NCBI GenBank assembly: GCA_015492245.1
Contig: WGFM01000035.1
Span: forward strand, 1 to 43,120
Direction: 5' to 3'
From: Deltaproteobacteria bacterium
GTDB lineage: Bacteria > Desulfobacterota > GWC2-55-46 > DRQE01
DNA: 43,120 nucleotides
Made by a program: the position numbers and the translations under genes
Shown: piece by piece, positions 8,341 to 16,697 of the stretch
Layout of the letters: each line of letters starts with the position of its first letter
Numbering within the stretch: the first letter of the stretch is position 1
The notes under the pieces: model-generated
The model's input: the letters and a program-made list of their open reading frames with translations, nothing else
Told to the model about the DNA's origin: nothing
The model's database searches: none

Positions 8341-10371
8341 CTACTGTATCTCTACAAACCCACTGGTATCATCCCCTATCGCCTTTTTAAGAGGTCTTTG
8401 CTGTGGTTGTGTGGTCTCGTTCCTTTCGTCTTCTTTGTATGGTTGCCTTATGGGTGTTATCCTTGCATCCGGCTCTTCAAGGTGTTCCTGGGCCAGAGGC
8501 TGTGCGGATTCGATACTCTCCATCAGTTGAAAGTTGCCCACAAGGTTTAAAAGCTGTCTGGCCTGTGCGGACATCTGTTCACTCGCTGCAGAGGATTCTT
8601 CCGCGAGGGTTGCGTTCTTCTGGGTTATCTCATCGAGCTGTGCTATTGCCTTGTTCACCTGCTCCACTCCACCTGCCTGTTCCTGAGAGGCCGCACTTAT
8701 CTCTGCGATAAGGTCTGTAACCTTCTTAACACTCACTATTATCTCTTCAAGTGTTGCCTGCGTGGTTTCTGCAAACTGTGCGCCCCCTTCTGTCTTTGAG
8801 AGATTCTCTTTTATAAGAGATGTAATCTCCTTTGCTGCCTGGGCACTGCGCTGGGCAAGGTTTCTCACCTCAACGGCCACCACCGCAAATCCCTTGCCCT
8901 GCTCCCCGGCCCTTGCTGCCTCCACTGCCGCATTGAGGGCCAGTAGATTGGTCTGGAATGCTATCTCCTCTATAACATTGATTATATCGGAAATCTTTTT
9001 ACTGCTGTGCTTTATCTCGTTGATAGCCTCCATCATCCTGCCCATTACATTTCCACCATCTTCGGCCTTGTTTCTGCATTCTGTAGCAAGTTTGTTCGCC
9101 TCTTTAGCGGTATCGGCATTCTGTTTGACCATACTTGCTATCTCTTCCATGGTTGAGGCGGTCTCTTCCACAGAGCTTGATTGCTCGGTTATCCTCTGTG
9201 AGAACTCTGTATTGCCTTTTGCAAGCTGGCTCGATGCAAGAGACAGCTGGCTTGCTCCGTCCCTTATCTGGCTTATCATCCTGTTGAGGTTCTCCCTCAT
9301 GGTATTAACGGTCTCTGCCAGCTGGCCGAGTTCATCCCTTGTCCTTACCTCAAGGGGCTCGCCCTTCAGATTGCCATCGGCAACACCTCGGGCTGTCTCT
9401 GCTATCTTCTTCACAGGTTTTATTATATTCCATGACAGATAATACCACCCTATGCCGAATACCACAAAAGTTATAACGAGGAAGACAATCTGCATGGTCC
9501 ATGACCTGTCTACCTTCGCCCTGCTTGCGTTCTCGTACATCTTTACAGCTGCGTTCATCTCTTTGAGAAGGGGCAGGTTGTTTGCCAGTATATAATCTAA
9601 ATATCCATTCGCCCTTTTTGTAACATCTACCAGCTTCTCTATATTGGCTTTAAAGGGCTTCCAGCTTCTCACTATATTATGTAGCTGGGCCAGTATCTCT
9701 CCATCCCTTATGGGCTCAAGCCCGAGTTCCCTGTCTCCGTTTATGAATCCATTAACAACCCTGTCGAAAAGCGTTACCGTAGAAAGTAGCTCCTTCGGGC
9801 TTGCCCCATTTGATGCAAGGGCGAGTGCCTCTTTGGTCATCTTCTGGCTCAGCATCCTCTGCCTGCCAGCCATGTTTATAACAGCAGGCTCCATGCCCCT
9901 TGATTCCATCATGCTGACCAGCCTGTTTGCCTCCTCGAGCAACGCTGTGTTGTTCGTAAGAAGATATTTGTAGATACCATTTCGCTCCTCGCTTGCTGTA
10001 ACAAGTTCCTGGAGATTCTTTCCGAACTCTTTCCACAGGCCCTGGACCTTGTTAAGCTGTGCAACTATGGCCGGTTCAGTTGTCGGGGGTATTCCCTGTT
10101 TCGGATCTCCGGATATCAGGGTTTCAAGACTCTCTTCAAACAGGTTGACCGTTGCAAGCACCGAGGCGCTGTCTATTCTGCCCTGCTCGAAGGCAAATAC
10201 CTCTTTGGTCATCTTCTGGCTCAGCATCCTCTGTCTGCCAGCTATGTTTATAAGCTGTGCATCGCTTTTACTGGAATTTATAGCCCAGAAGGTAGAGCCT
10301 ATGGTTGCAAGGATAAGCACTATAAAACCACCAAGTATCAAGCCGAGTTTGAATCTTATACTCCTTTTCAT
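8341..10371 (-). CDS. Methyl-accepting chemotaxis protein with tandem PilJ-type sensor
   Basis: This 676-residue receptor has a membrane anchor at about 8-30. The periplasmic region contains two copies of the PilJ/NarX-like helix motif ([16 protein letters not shown] at about 42-57 and [16 protein letters not shown] at about 166-181). A second membrane span follows at about 295-315, then HAMP, then a long signalling coiled coil with the conserved hairpin tip ([24 protein letters not shown]). PilJ-type domains are found in receptors for type IV pili and nitrate/nitrite sensing. The ligand here is unknown. The two sensor copies are nearly identical at DNA level over 54 bases, so they arose by internal duplication or were recently homogenised. 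A strong AAAGGAGG site precedes the ATG. The C-terminus (SGFVEIQ) lacks a CheR-binding pentapeptide. Confidence 0.94.
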   Translation of the reverse strand: MKRSIRFKLGLILGGFIVLILATIGSTFWAINSSKSDAQLINIAGRQRMLSQKMTKEVFAFEQGRIDSASVLATVNLFEESLETLISGDPKQGIPPTTEPAIVAQLNKVQGLWKEFGKNLQELVTASEERNGIYKYLLTNNTALLEEANRLVSMMESRGMEPAVINMAGRQRMLSQKMTKEALALASNGASPKELLSTVTLFDRVVNGFINGDRELGLEPIRDGEILAQLHNIVRSWKPFKANIEKLVDVTKRANGYLDYILANNLPLLKEMNAAVKMYENASRAKVDRSWTMQIVFLVITFVVFGIGWYYLSWNIIKPVKKIAETARGVADGNLKGEPLEVRTRDELGQLAETVNTMRENLNRMISQIRDGASQLSLASSQLAKGNTEFSQRITEQSSSVEETASTMEEIASMVKQNADTAKEANKLATECRNKAEDGGNVMGRMMEAINEIKHSSKKISDIINVIEEIAFQTNLLALNAAVEAARAGEQGKGFAVVAVEVRNLAQRSAQAAKEITSLIKENLSKTEGGAQFAETTQATLEEIIVSVKKVTDLIAEISAASQEQAGGVEQVNKAIAQLDEITQKNATLAEESSAASEQMSAQARQLLNLVGNFQLMESIESAQPLAQEHLEEPDARITPIRQPYKEDERNETTQPQQRPLKKAIGDDTSGFVEIQ
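9828..9881. repeat. Internal direct repeat in the PilJ-type receptor gene, copy 1
   Basis: These 54 bases match 10200-10253 at 52 positions, 372 bases (124 codons) apart. They encode the second [14 protein letters not shown] helix. Both differences are C/T changes. Confidence 0.85.
10200..10253. repeat. Internal direct repeat in the PilJ-type receptor gene, copy 2
   Basis: Partner of 9828-9881 (52 of 54 bases identical). It encodes the membrane-proximal copy of the PilJ helix motif. The flanking sensor sequence has diverged far more than this block. Confidence 0.85.
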
Positions 10372-10448
10372 GGCATTCCTCCTTTATTGCTCTGAGTTTG
10401 AACATGTTCTTTCAACCGTACCGAGGGCTCTCATCTGCATTTTCGGGC

Positions 10449-10982
10449 TTATAGCCTATACTCTTTGTGGTCTGTTTTCTCGCAGGTTGTGGTATCGTCA
10501 TGTGCCTCTTTGAGTTGCTTTAGCTCCTCGTCCGAAAGGAGCCTTTCTACATCGAGCAGTATCACAAGCCTCTCGCCTATCTTTCCCATCCCCTTGATGA
10601 ACTCGGTTCTTATTCTGGAACCAAACGATGGTGTGGGCTGGATATTGTCCTGTGAGATACTTATCACCTCTGAGACGGTATCCACAATAATGCCAAATAT
10701 CCTGTCGTCCACCTTCAAAATTATTATACATGTGCGGTCTGTATACTCTGCCATTGCAAGCTCGAATCGTGCCCTCAGGTCTATTACTGGCACAACTATA
10801 CCCCTGAGATTTATGACCCCCTTTATAAAGTCTGGAAGATGGGGAACCCTTGTTATGGAAGAAAGTCCTATTATCTCCTGCACCTTAAGAATCTCAATCC
10901 CGTATTCCTCATCGCCCAGACAGAATGTAACAAACTGGGTGCCATCCACTGTAACCGTAAAATCACACCCCTTATCTGCCAT
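10449..10982 (-). CDS. cheW: Chemotaxis coupling protein CheW
   Basis: CheW docks chemoreceptors to CheA in the signalling array. The 177-residue protein is a single CheW domain: FVTFCLGDEEYGIEILKVQEI opens the first beta-barrel and VPHLPDFIKGVINLRG is the most conserved block (NLRG loop). An extra C-terminal tail of about 25 polar residues follows the domain. The ATG has a clear AAGGAGG ribosome-binding site. It lies between cheA and the PilJ-type receptor, so scaffold, kinase and receptor are co-transcribed. Confidence 0.95.
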   Translation of the reverse strand: MADKGCDFTVTVDGTQFVTFCLGDEEYGIEILKVQEIIGLSSITRVPHLPDFIKGVINLRGIVVPVIDLRARFELAMAEYTDRTCIIILKVDDRIFGIIVDTVSEVISISQDNIQPTPSFGSRIRTEFIKGMGKIGERLVILLDVERLLSDEELKQLKEAHDDTTTCEKTDHKEYRL

Positions 10983-11010
10983 GACAGTTCCTCCTTTTCA
11001 TACAAGGGTC

Positions 11011-13041
11011 TCAACAACATATACTTCTTTTTATGATTCCCCCACCATCGATTATCAGGGCGACCTCTCCATCACCCAGTATTGTTGCACCTGCTATGCC
11101 TGTTATGCCCTGCAGACACCCCATACTCTTTATCACCACCTGCTGTTCCCCCAGGAGCTCATCCACGAGCAACCCGTAGTGCTTTCCATCTATAGATACA
11201 ATGACAACGAGTGCACACCAGGGCCTTTCCTCCAGGGGCTTTATGCCAAAGACCCTGTGAAGCCTTACAAGAGGCACGAACCTTCCCCTGAAGTCTATAA
11301 CCTCTCCCCTGTTCTCAACTGTCTTGAGTTCTTCTGGCAGAGGTCTTTTAGATTCAAGAACAGTTGTTATGGGTATGATGAATTTTTCGCTGCCCACCCT
11401 GACTATAAGTCCATCTATTATGGCGAGTGTAAGTGGCAGTCTGAGTGTAAACCTTGTGAAGGCCCCCTCACGGCTTTCGATAGAGACGGCACCCCCCATC
11501 GCCTCCATGTTTCTCTTTACCACATCCATCCCCACTCCCCTGCCAGAAACATCGGTAACCTTATCGGCAGTGGAAAAACCCGGGGCAAATATCAGCTCAT
11601 ATATCTCATCGTCTGGAATACTCTTTCCATCTTCAATGAGTCCTTTCTCCACAGCCTTATGCAGTATCTTCTTTCTATCTATACCCCTGCCATCATCCTC
11701 TACGGTTATTACCACCTTGCCTCCCTCGTGAAAGGCGTTTATACGCACAACCCCTTCCTCTGGTTTTCCACTATTTCTTCTCTCCTCAGGGGTTTCTATC
11801 CCGTGGTCTACAGCATTTCTCAGAAGATGGGTCAACGGGTCTGCAAGCCTCTCTATGACAGTTTTATCGAGCTCTGTGTCCTCTCCCGATATGAGGAGAC
11901 CTATCTTCTTCTCTCTTTGAGCCGCAAGGTCTCTTACAAGGCGTTTAAATCTGGTGAAGATGTTACCCACGGGTAGCATCCTTATGGACATAACCCGTTC
12001 CTGAATGGCCATTGTATTTCTCTTAAGCTGTGAGATAGATTTTTCCAGAAGCCCTGCCCTCTCACCGGTTAGACCTGAACTCAACTGGTTTATGATGGTC
12101 TGGGTTATGAGCAACTCTCCTACAAGGTTTACCAGTTGCTCTACCTTGTCTATATCCACCCGTATGGTTGAGGATTCTCTGCCATGGACATGGTGGGACT
12201 GCATTGCGGGTCTTACGGAAGGATGCTGTGTGCTGCCATGTCCTTTCTGGGAGACCCTCCTATCCCTTCTTGATGTTCCGTCATCAGCAGATTCAGAGGG
12301 TATCAGCCTGGTTATCTCCACATGGCTTCTGTCCTTCACGAACTCGAAGACACTCTCTACAACCTCTACGCTTTCCTTTGATACAAGGTGCATATCCCAC
12401 GATAGATAGCACAATTCCGGGTCGATCTCTTCGAGCTCCATGGGTCTGCTGAAATATGGTTTTATGCTTATAGGGTCTCCCAGTTCCCGGAGTTTTCTTA
12501 TGAGCCTTAAGGGGTCCATACCCCGTTTAAGTATCTCCTGGTCGGGCTTGAACACTACGCGCAACAGCCCTGTATCGGTGGGGTGTGATGGCCTGTTATT
12601 TTTATGGCAGGCCCCTTCTCTATGTACGGTGCTATCGGTTTCTGTATGGCCAGGCAGTGAGCTTACTTTTCTTAGCACATCCTTCATGTTGTCTGGAGCA
12701 GGTTGCCCCTTTTTGGCAGATTCAACAAGGTCCTTTATGCAGTCGACTGACTCCAGAAGTATGGAGGCAAGCTCGTCCGTAAAACTCATCTCACCGTTTC
12801 TGAGTCTGTCCAGGACAGTTTCCATCCTGTGGGTAAAGGAGTATATATCGTCGAAACCGAGACAACCGCTGTTACCTTTTATTGAGTGGACAGATCTGAA
12901 AAGGGCATTGAGGAGCTCTTTGTCATCGGGGTTTTCTTCGAGTTCCATTATGAAGCCCTCCATGCTGGAGATATGGTCCTCGCACTCTGCAAAGAAGCTC
13001 TCTTTTATCTTGGAAGTGTCGATGGTGAAACTGTCAGGCAT
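11011..13041 (-). CDS. cheA: Chemotaxis histidine kinase CheA
   Basis: The 676-residue kinase starts with an HPt domain whose phosphorylated His52 lies in LFRSVHSIKGNSG. A P2-like CheY/CheB docking domain follows at about 158-250. The dimerisation helices (IDKVEQLVNLVGELL, about 300-360) precede an ATP-binding domain with N box (LLRNAVDHGIE), G1 (DDGRGID) and G2 (GRGVGMDVV), and the protein ends in a CheW-like P5 domain. It autophosphorylates under receptor control and passes phosphate to CheY and CheB. The order and length are those of an ordinary class I CheA. The intergenic gap to cheY is only 38 bases. Confidence 0.96.
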   Translation of the reverse strand: MPDSFTIDTSKIKESFFAECEDHISSMEGFIMELEENPDDKELLNALFRSVHSIKGNSGCLGFDDIYSFTHRMETVLDRLRNGEMSFTDELASILLESVDCIKDLVESAKKGQPAPDNMKDVLRKVSSLPGHTETDSTVHREGACHKNNRPSHPTDTGLLRVVFKPDQEILKRGMDPLRLIRKLRELGDPISIKPYFSRPMELEEIDPELCYLSWDMHLVSKESVEVVESVFEFVKDRSHVEITRLIPSESADDGTSRRDRRVSQKGHGSTQHPSVRPAMQSHHVHGRESSTIRVDIDKVEQLVNLVGELLITQTIINQLSSGLTGERAGLLEKSISQLKRNTMAIQERVMSIRMLPVGNIFTRFKRLVRDLAAQREKKIGLLISGEDTELDKTVIERLADPLTHLLRNAVDHGIETPEERRNSGKPEEGVVRINAFHEGGKVVITVEDDGRGIDRKKILHKAVEKGLIEDGKSIPDDEIYELIFAPGFSTADKVTDVSGRGVGMDVVKRNMEAMGGAVSIESREGAFTRFTLRLPLTLAIIDGLIVRVGSEKFIIPITTVLESKRPLPEELKTVENRGEVIDFRGRFVPLVRLHRVFGIKPLEERPWCALVVIVSIDGKHYGLLVDELLGEQQVVIKSMGCLQGITGIAGATILGDGEVALIIDGGGIIKRSICC

Positions 13042-13079
13042 CCTGAAGCTCCATTTGAAAAGATGGTTTGAAGTGTTCC

Positions 13080-13448
13080 TTATGGCATAACCATGTCTAC
13101 AACCTTAAGCAATTGCTCTGGTGTAAAGGGCTTCACTATCCATCCTGTAGCACCGGCTGCCTGTCCCTCTCTTTTTTTCTCTTCCATGGACTCTGTGGTG
13201 AGCATCAGTATGGGGATGTACCTTTTACCCGTCAATCCCCTCACAGCCTTTATGAACGATATGCCATCCATCTCTGGCATATTAAGATCAGTAATAATCA
13301 TATCGGGGTTGAGCCCGTTCTTTAGTTTTTCAAGGGCCTCTTTACCATCACATGCTTCAACGACCGAATAGCCCCTGCTCTTCAGTGTAAACCCCACCAT
13401 CTGTCTCATAGTTTGGGCATCGTCTACAATGAGTATGGTCTTTGCCAT
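13080..13448 (-). CDS. cheY: Single-domain response regulator CheY
   Basis: This is a 122-residue stand-alone receiver. The acidic pair is at Asp9-Asp10, the phospho-acceptor is Asp54 (MIITDLNMP), Thr lies in LMLTTES at about 84, and Lys in WIVKPF at about 106. It has no output domain, so it acts by binding a partner, classically the flagellar switch. It lies directly upstream of cheA. Dephosphorylation would depend on an unusual phosphatase because no CheZ, CheC, CheX or FliY gene is in the operon; the next gene upstream carries a CheZ-like motif. Confidence 0.95.
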   Translation of the reverse strand: MAKTILIVDDAQTMRQMVGFTLKSRGYSVVEACDGKEALEKLKNGLNPDMIITDLNMPEMDGISFIKAVRGLTGKRYIPILMLTTESMEEKKREGQAAGATGWIVKPFTPEQLLKVVDMVMP

Positions 13449-13467
13449 AGCACCATTCCTTTCTTAC

Positions 13468-14721
13468 TTAGAATAACACCACATTGTTTCCAACCCTGTC
13501 ATCCCCTGTTTCTCCTTCCTGTGGAGACAACTCTCTCTGTCCCCCATCGGCAACTATCTTGAGCGTTGCTCTCTCTTTCTCCATGGTGTATTGTTTTGCA
13601 AGGTTTTCCAGTCTCTTTTCTATGGTATTGATTTCCTTAAGGTTCTTTTTGTCGGCATTAAGGAGCATCTCCATTTCGCTCTTCATATCCTCAAGTGGTG
13701 TTATCACATGCTCTATCCTCTGTCGTGTTATGTCCTGAAACTGCAGGGATGTAATTATGGAGGATATGTCGGTGGCTATGAACCTGCTGCCTTCAAGGAG
13801 CATATCAACCGATCTTTCGAGCTCTTTGTGGATATGTCTTATATCGTCGAGCAGCTGTGTTATTCTTGTCTTCGTCCTTTCTGCCCCTTCTATATCCTTT
13901 GCTGCCATATCCTTTATCCTGTGCGATGCCTTTTGTATGTGTTCCTGTATCTTCTTTATCACATCCTTTATCATGGTGCTTGCCGAGGCTGATCTTGAAG
14001 AGAGTCTTCGTATCTCTTCTGCCACTACAGAGAATCCCCTTCCGGCCTCTCCTGCCCTTGCCGCCTCTATGGCTGCATTGAGTGCAAGAAGGTTTGTCTG
14101 GTCAGCGATGAACTCTATGTCCTCCATTGTCTCCGATATTCTGCGCACATTTTTTGCAAGGTCATCCATTTCATCAACTGCCTTCAAGAGAGACATTGAG
14201 GCATTGACCGCCTCTTCTGCCATCTCCTCCAAGCTGTTACCTGTAAGATTCAACACCCCTTCTATACTCAGCCCCTTGTCGCTGGTATTGTTTTTTGCCC
14301 TGATTGTATTTAGTGCAGTGTTTGTCTGGTCATCAGCCTTCCTTGCTATATCCTGAAATCTCGCACTGATATCAAGGGCTGCCTGTTCTGTGTACTCTAC
14401 TGCTTCTTTAAGCTGTTCGTTCAACACTGGTATGAGCTTGACGCATCCCTGCATAACAGAGTCAAACAGGGTGTTTTTCTCTTCCATCTTGAGCCGATGG
14501 TCTTCCTCTTCTCTCTCAATCCCCGCGATCCATTCTGTCAGGCTTCTTCTCATAAGAAGGTAAAGAGCAAGACTCGCCAGAAGCCAGAAACATATGGCAA
14601 CAACAATAGCGGCACTGCTTTGCACAAAGGGAAGCAAGACTGCCAGGGGAATGGCAAAAAGTATGCCTCCCAAGACGAAGGTCTTCAGCTGTGCCCTTTG
14701 AACATCGGCTCTGTTATCCAT
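13468..14721 (-). CDS. Sensorless methyl-accepting protein with CheZ-like FQD-x3-Q motif
   Basis: The 417-residue protein has two adjacent membrane spans (about 15-33 and 38-57) with almost no periplasmic loop and no HAMP domain. A cytoplasmic helical signalling domain follows, with a chemoreceptor tip at 207-230 ([22 protein letters not shown]). Near the C-terminus, 327-334 reads LQFQDITRQ. The D330-x3-Q334 spacing is the same as the catalytic Asp and Gln of CheZ (FQDLTGQ in E. coli). A related FQDIARK lies at 122-128. Without a sensor loop it may read membrane or cytoplasmic state, or serve as an array adaptor. Phosphatase activity is inference from the motif. It lies between the STAS gene and cheY. 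Confidence 0.85.
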   Translation of the reverse strand: MDNRADVQRAQLKTFVLGGILFAIPLAVLLPFVQSSAAIVVAICFWLLASLALYLLMRRSLTEWIAGIEREEEDHRLKMEEKNTLFDSVMQGCVKLIPVLNEQLKEAVEYTEQAALDISARFQDIARKADDQTNTALNTIRAKNNTSDKGLSIEGVLNLTGNSLEEMAEEAVNASMSLLKAVDEMDDLAKNVRRISETMEDIEFIADQTNLLALNAAIEAARAGEAGRGFSVVAEEIRRLSSRSASASTMIKDVIKKIQEHIQKASHRIKDMAAKDIEGAERTKTRITQLLDDIRHIHKELERSVDMLLEGSRFIATDISSIITSLQFQDITRQRIEHVITPLEDMKSEMEMLLNADKKNLKEINTIEKRLENLAKQYTMEKERATLKIVADGGQRELSPQEGETGDDRVGNNVVLF

Positions 14722-14776
14722 CCCCTTCTTCCTTTAAGAACCTGGGATTAAGACCATGGGATACAAATACCCCTTG

Positions 14777-15085
14777 TTATTCATATACATGTGTAAGCCC
14801 TAATGTTTCCGAAAGACCCGCATCATCCATTGCCCTGAGCACTTCATCGGATGGCTCGACAATAGACAGCCTTCTTCCCGCTTTTCTCATCCTGTAATCT
14901 GCCATAAGGAGTATCTGAACCACCGCAGTACCAATAGACTCCACCCCTCCCATATGGATTGCCGTAAGTTCATCCATGTTGTCCATCACATGTTTCAGCA
15001 AAACCGGAGCCTCCTCTATGGATAGTCTTCCCTCCATTACAAGCTGTATGCCACCATCTTCCTGTCTAATGGTTATCATACTCAT
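14777..15085 (-). CDS. STAS-domain protein
   Basis: This 102-residue protein is a single STAS domain (anti-sigma-factor antagonist fold) with the usual opening strand (GGIQLVMEGRLSIEEAPVLLKHV). The phosphorylation-site loop reads GGVESIGTAVVQIL, where the Ser before IGTA corresponds to the regulatory serine of SpoIIAA-like proteins. It is first in the chemosensory operon. STAS proteins in such clusters are thought to scaffold or to exchange phosphate with receptor or kinase complexes. The partner here is unknown, and no anti-sigma kinase gene is nearby. Start ATG 15085 or the second in-frame ATG two codons later. Confidence 0.88.
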   Translation of the reverse strand: MSMITIRQEDGGIQLVMEGRLSIEEAPVLLKHVMDNMDELTAIHMGGVESIGTAVVQILLMADYRMRKAGRRLSIVEPSDEVLRAMDDAGLSETLGLTHVYE

Positions 15086-15122
15086 TGCCAGTCTCTTAGA
15101 GGTCTATTGATTACAGTTTTAT

Positions 15123-15151
15123 TTATCGGTTCCATATAGTATCTGTGTTTA
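15123..15151 (-). promoter_or_regulatory. Candidate flagellar sigma-28 promoter of the chemosensory operon
   Basis: On the minus strand the sequence ACCGATAA (15130 to 15123) matches seven of eight bases of the sigma-28 -10 element GCCGATAA. TAAA occurs at 15151-15148. The gap is 17 bases instead of the usual 15, so the -35 match is weak. It lies about 37 bases upstream of the STAS start codon. If correct, the operon belongs to the late flagellar regulon. Confidence 0.35.
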
Positions 15152-15228
15152 TAGGGAAAAGGGTGTATTTTCAGGATAGTCGGTGGGTTGATTTGAGGGT
15201 AGTCCTGGGGATTAGCCACTTTATGAGG

Positions 15229-15888
15229 TCAATCAACTTTCGTCATGCCCTTGCGTATGGCTATCTTTACAAGTCCTGCGATGTCTTTAACATGGAGCTT
15301 TTTCATAATATTTACCCTGTGTGTTTTCACCGTAGAAGTAGATATATATAGTTTGGAGGCTATCTCCTTTGTGGTGGCTCCCTCTGCAATAAGTCTTAGA
15401 ATCTCCCTTTCTCTCTGGCTGAGGGTATCGAAGGGTTCTTCCGGGGTTGTCTTTCTGAGTGTGTCCACAAAATCTTCCATAAACTCATCCACTATCTGTG
15501 GGCTTACATACTGTCTGCCACCCACAACCTTTTCTACGGCCTCTACGATTTCCCTTGGAGCAGTTCCCTTGAATATGTAACCTTTTGCGCCTGCCTTAAA
15601 GGCCTCTATTATACATTGTTTATCGTAGTACATTGAGATTATTAACACCCTTGTTGAAGGAATCTCTGTGGTTATCAGTTTCGTTGCCTGTATGCCATCT
15701 ATATTGGGCATGGATATATCCATCAATACAATGTCGGGCCTGAGGGCCAGCACACCCTTTACAGCGGATAATCCATCCATGGCCTCACCCACAATGATAT
15801 AGCGTGGAAGGGTCGAGAAGATATGTTTTATACCCTCTATTATCACGGGGTGATCATCCGCAACAAATATCTTTATCCTCTGCTCCAT
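15229..15888 (-). CDS. NarL/FixJ-family response regulator
   Basis: The 219-residue protein has a receiver with Asp57 (DIVLMDISMP) and Lys at about 107 (YIFKGTAP). A LuxR-type helix-turn-helix follows at about 155-210 (LSQREREILRLIAEGATTKEIASKLYISTSTVKTH in part). Phosphorylation would promote dimerisation and DNA binding. No histidine kinase is adjacent, so it is an orphan; CheA of the neighbouring operon or a distant NarX-type kinase could feed it. It is transcribed in the same direction as the che operon, ending 143 bases before it. Confidence 0.93.
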   Translation of the reverse strand: MEQRIKIFVADDHPVIIEGIKHIFSTLPRYIIVGEAMDGLSAVKGVLALRPDIVLMDISMPNIDGIQATKLITTEIPSTRVLIISMYYDKQCIIEAFKAGAKGYIFKGTAPREIVEAVEKVVGGRQYVSPQIVDEFMEDFVDTLRKTTPEEPFDTLSQREREILRLIAEGATTKEIASKLYISTSTVKTHRVNIMKKLHVKDIAGLVKIAIRKGMTKVD

Positions 15889-16409
15889 AGAAGATATATT
15901 TCCACGACGATGGATTTAAACCATCTTTAATCCCTGTAAATGTTTGTCTACAACACCCCTGGCAGAGAACCAACCCATCGCTACTGCACCGTTGCGGTAT
16001 GCTGTACATATACACCTTATTGTCTATCAGCACTGAAAAGATAAATAAAATCTGCGGGAAGAAAACTATCAAAGGACTGAGTGATCAAATTGCATACTGT
16101 TTGTAAGAATATATAGAGAAATAATTTGTCCAAAAATTATACAAACTATTTAATGTTTTTTACCAGAATTTACACAATTTGTCAATCTTTCTGGGTTCAT
16201 TCTCGGTTTAGAAATATCACACCACAGGCACGGGCTTCCCCTGAATGCAGGCAGGACATTGATGGAGAAGTCTTCAAGGGGTTTTACCTGAAGCCGAGAC
16301 GGGTCGGTTTATGGACAAACCCAAAAGATGCACTTGTTCAGTTGCCCTCTCCCACATTGTCTTTCCTCCCCTGCCTGCTATACTTTGATAAAACCCGTGG
16401 AGGTGGGTT
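15889..16409. other. Intergenic region without a recognised gene
   Basis: About 500 bases. The first part (to about 16200) is AT-rich and contains no long frame on either strand. The second part is more GC-rich and contains a 62-codon minus-strand frame (16274-16462) without ribosome-binding site, which I do not accept as a gene. A good sigma-70-type promoter lies at its right end (16357-16384). No tRNA or known riboswitch is visible. Confidence 0.5.
16357..16384 (+). promoter_or_regulatory. Sigma-70-type promoter upstream of a 21-codon ORF
   Basis: TTGTCT (16357-16362), 16 bases, then TATACT (16379-16384). The predicted start of transcription is near 16391, just ahead of a GGAGGT ribosome-binding site. 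It would serve the small ORF at 16410 and possibly the PepSY operon beyond. Confidence 0.5.
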
Positions 16410-16475
16410 ATGAAACGGATAGGGTTATCTTTCATGTGTCCGGGTCTGATGGAAAACAACACGACCCCGGCGTGA
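16410..16475 (+). CDS. Possible 21-residue small protein or leader peptide
   Basis: GGAGGT at 16399-16404 lies five bases before ATG 16410. The peptide MKRIGLSFMCPGLMENNTTPA ends at TGA 16473-16475. Promoter, ribosome-binding site and start codon are all in correct order and spacing, which is more than expected by chance for such a short frame. It has a mildly hydrophobic centre with one Cys. No homologue is known to me. It lies 220 bases upstream of the PepSY gene and could be a regulatory leader or an independent small protein. Confidence 0.35.
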   Translation: MKRIGLSFMCPGLMENNTTPA

Positions 16476-16583
16476 AAGCCCGGCCTCTGTTGCAGCCAGG
16501 CTTATGTGATTCAAAGTTGCAATCCCTTGACAAACAACTTCTTTGCTCATCATTTTGCCCCTGCTATCTACAAAAAACTCCTC

Positions 16584-16615
16584 TAATCTTCCTTTAATCT
16601 TCCCCTTTTTATAAT
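16584..16615 (+). promoter_or_regulatory. Response-regulator-type promoter of the PepSY operon
   Basis: Two identical direct repeats TAATCTTCC (16584-16592 and 16595-16603) are 11 bases apart start to start, one helical turn. They are followed seven bases later by TATAAT (16610-16615). The -35 position carries no consensus and is covered by the repeats. This is the architecture of promoters activated by OmpR/PmrA-type regulators. The operon itself encodes such a regulator (17943-18620), so autoregulation is the natural inference. Transcription should start near 16622. Confidence 0.6.
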
Positions 16616-16653
16616 GAAGCTGTAGAACAGGGATGCATCCCCTGAAAGAACAG

Positions 16654-16670
16654 GGCCATCCTCGATGGCC
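16654..16670 (+). other. 5' UTR hairpin before the PepSY gene
   Basis: GGCCATC CTC GATGGCC forms a perfect 7-bp stem with a 3-base loop, followed by an A-rich stretch and the AAAGGAGG ribosome-binding site at 16681. It has no U-tract, so it is not a terminator; it may stabilise the mRNA or tune initiation. A shorter palindrome GGGATGCATCCC lies just upstream (16630-16641). Confidence 0.45.
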
Positions 16671-16697
16671 AAAAAAACAAAAAGGAGGTACGGAAAG

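Noticed and set aside
10465-11976. 503-codon open frame on the plus strand.
   Set aside because: It is antisense to cheW and cheA, has no ribosome-binding site, is rich in Ser, Tyr and Leu without domain pattern, and is explained by the codon use of the real genes. Several other long plus-strand frames over cheA, the receptors and glmS are the same effect.
16274-16462. 62-codon minus-strand frame in the intergenic region before the PepSY operon.
   Set aside because: No ribosome-binding site, no family likeness, and it overlaps a better-supported plus-strand promoter and small ORF.
16473-16580. Open frame continuing after the TGA of the 21-codon ORF, which could suggest selenocysteine readthrough.
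   Set aside because: No SECIS-like stem-loop directly after the TGA and no recognised selenoprotein motif; the extension is short and low in information.
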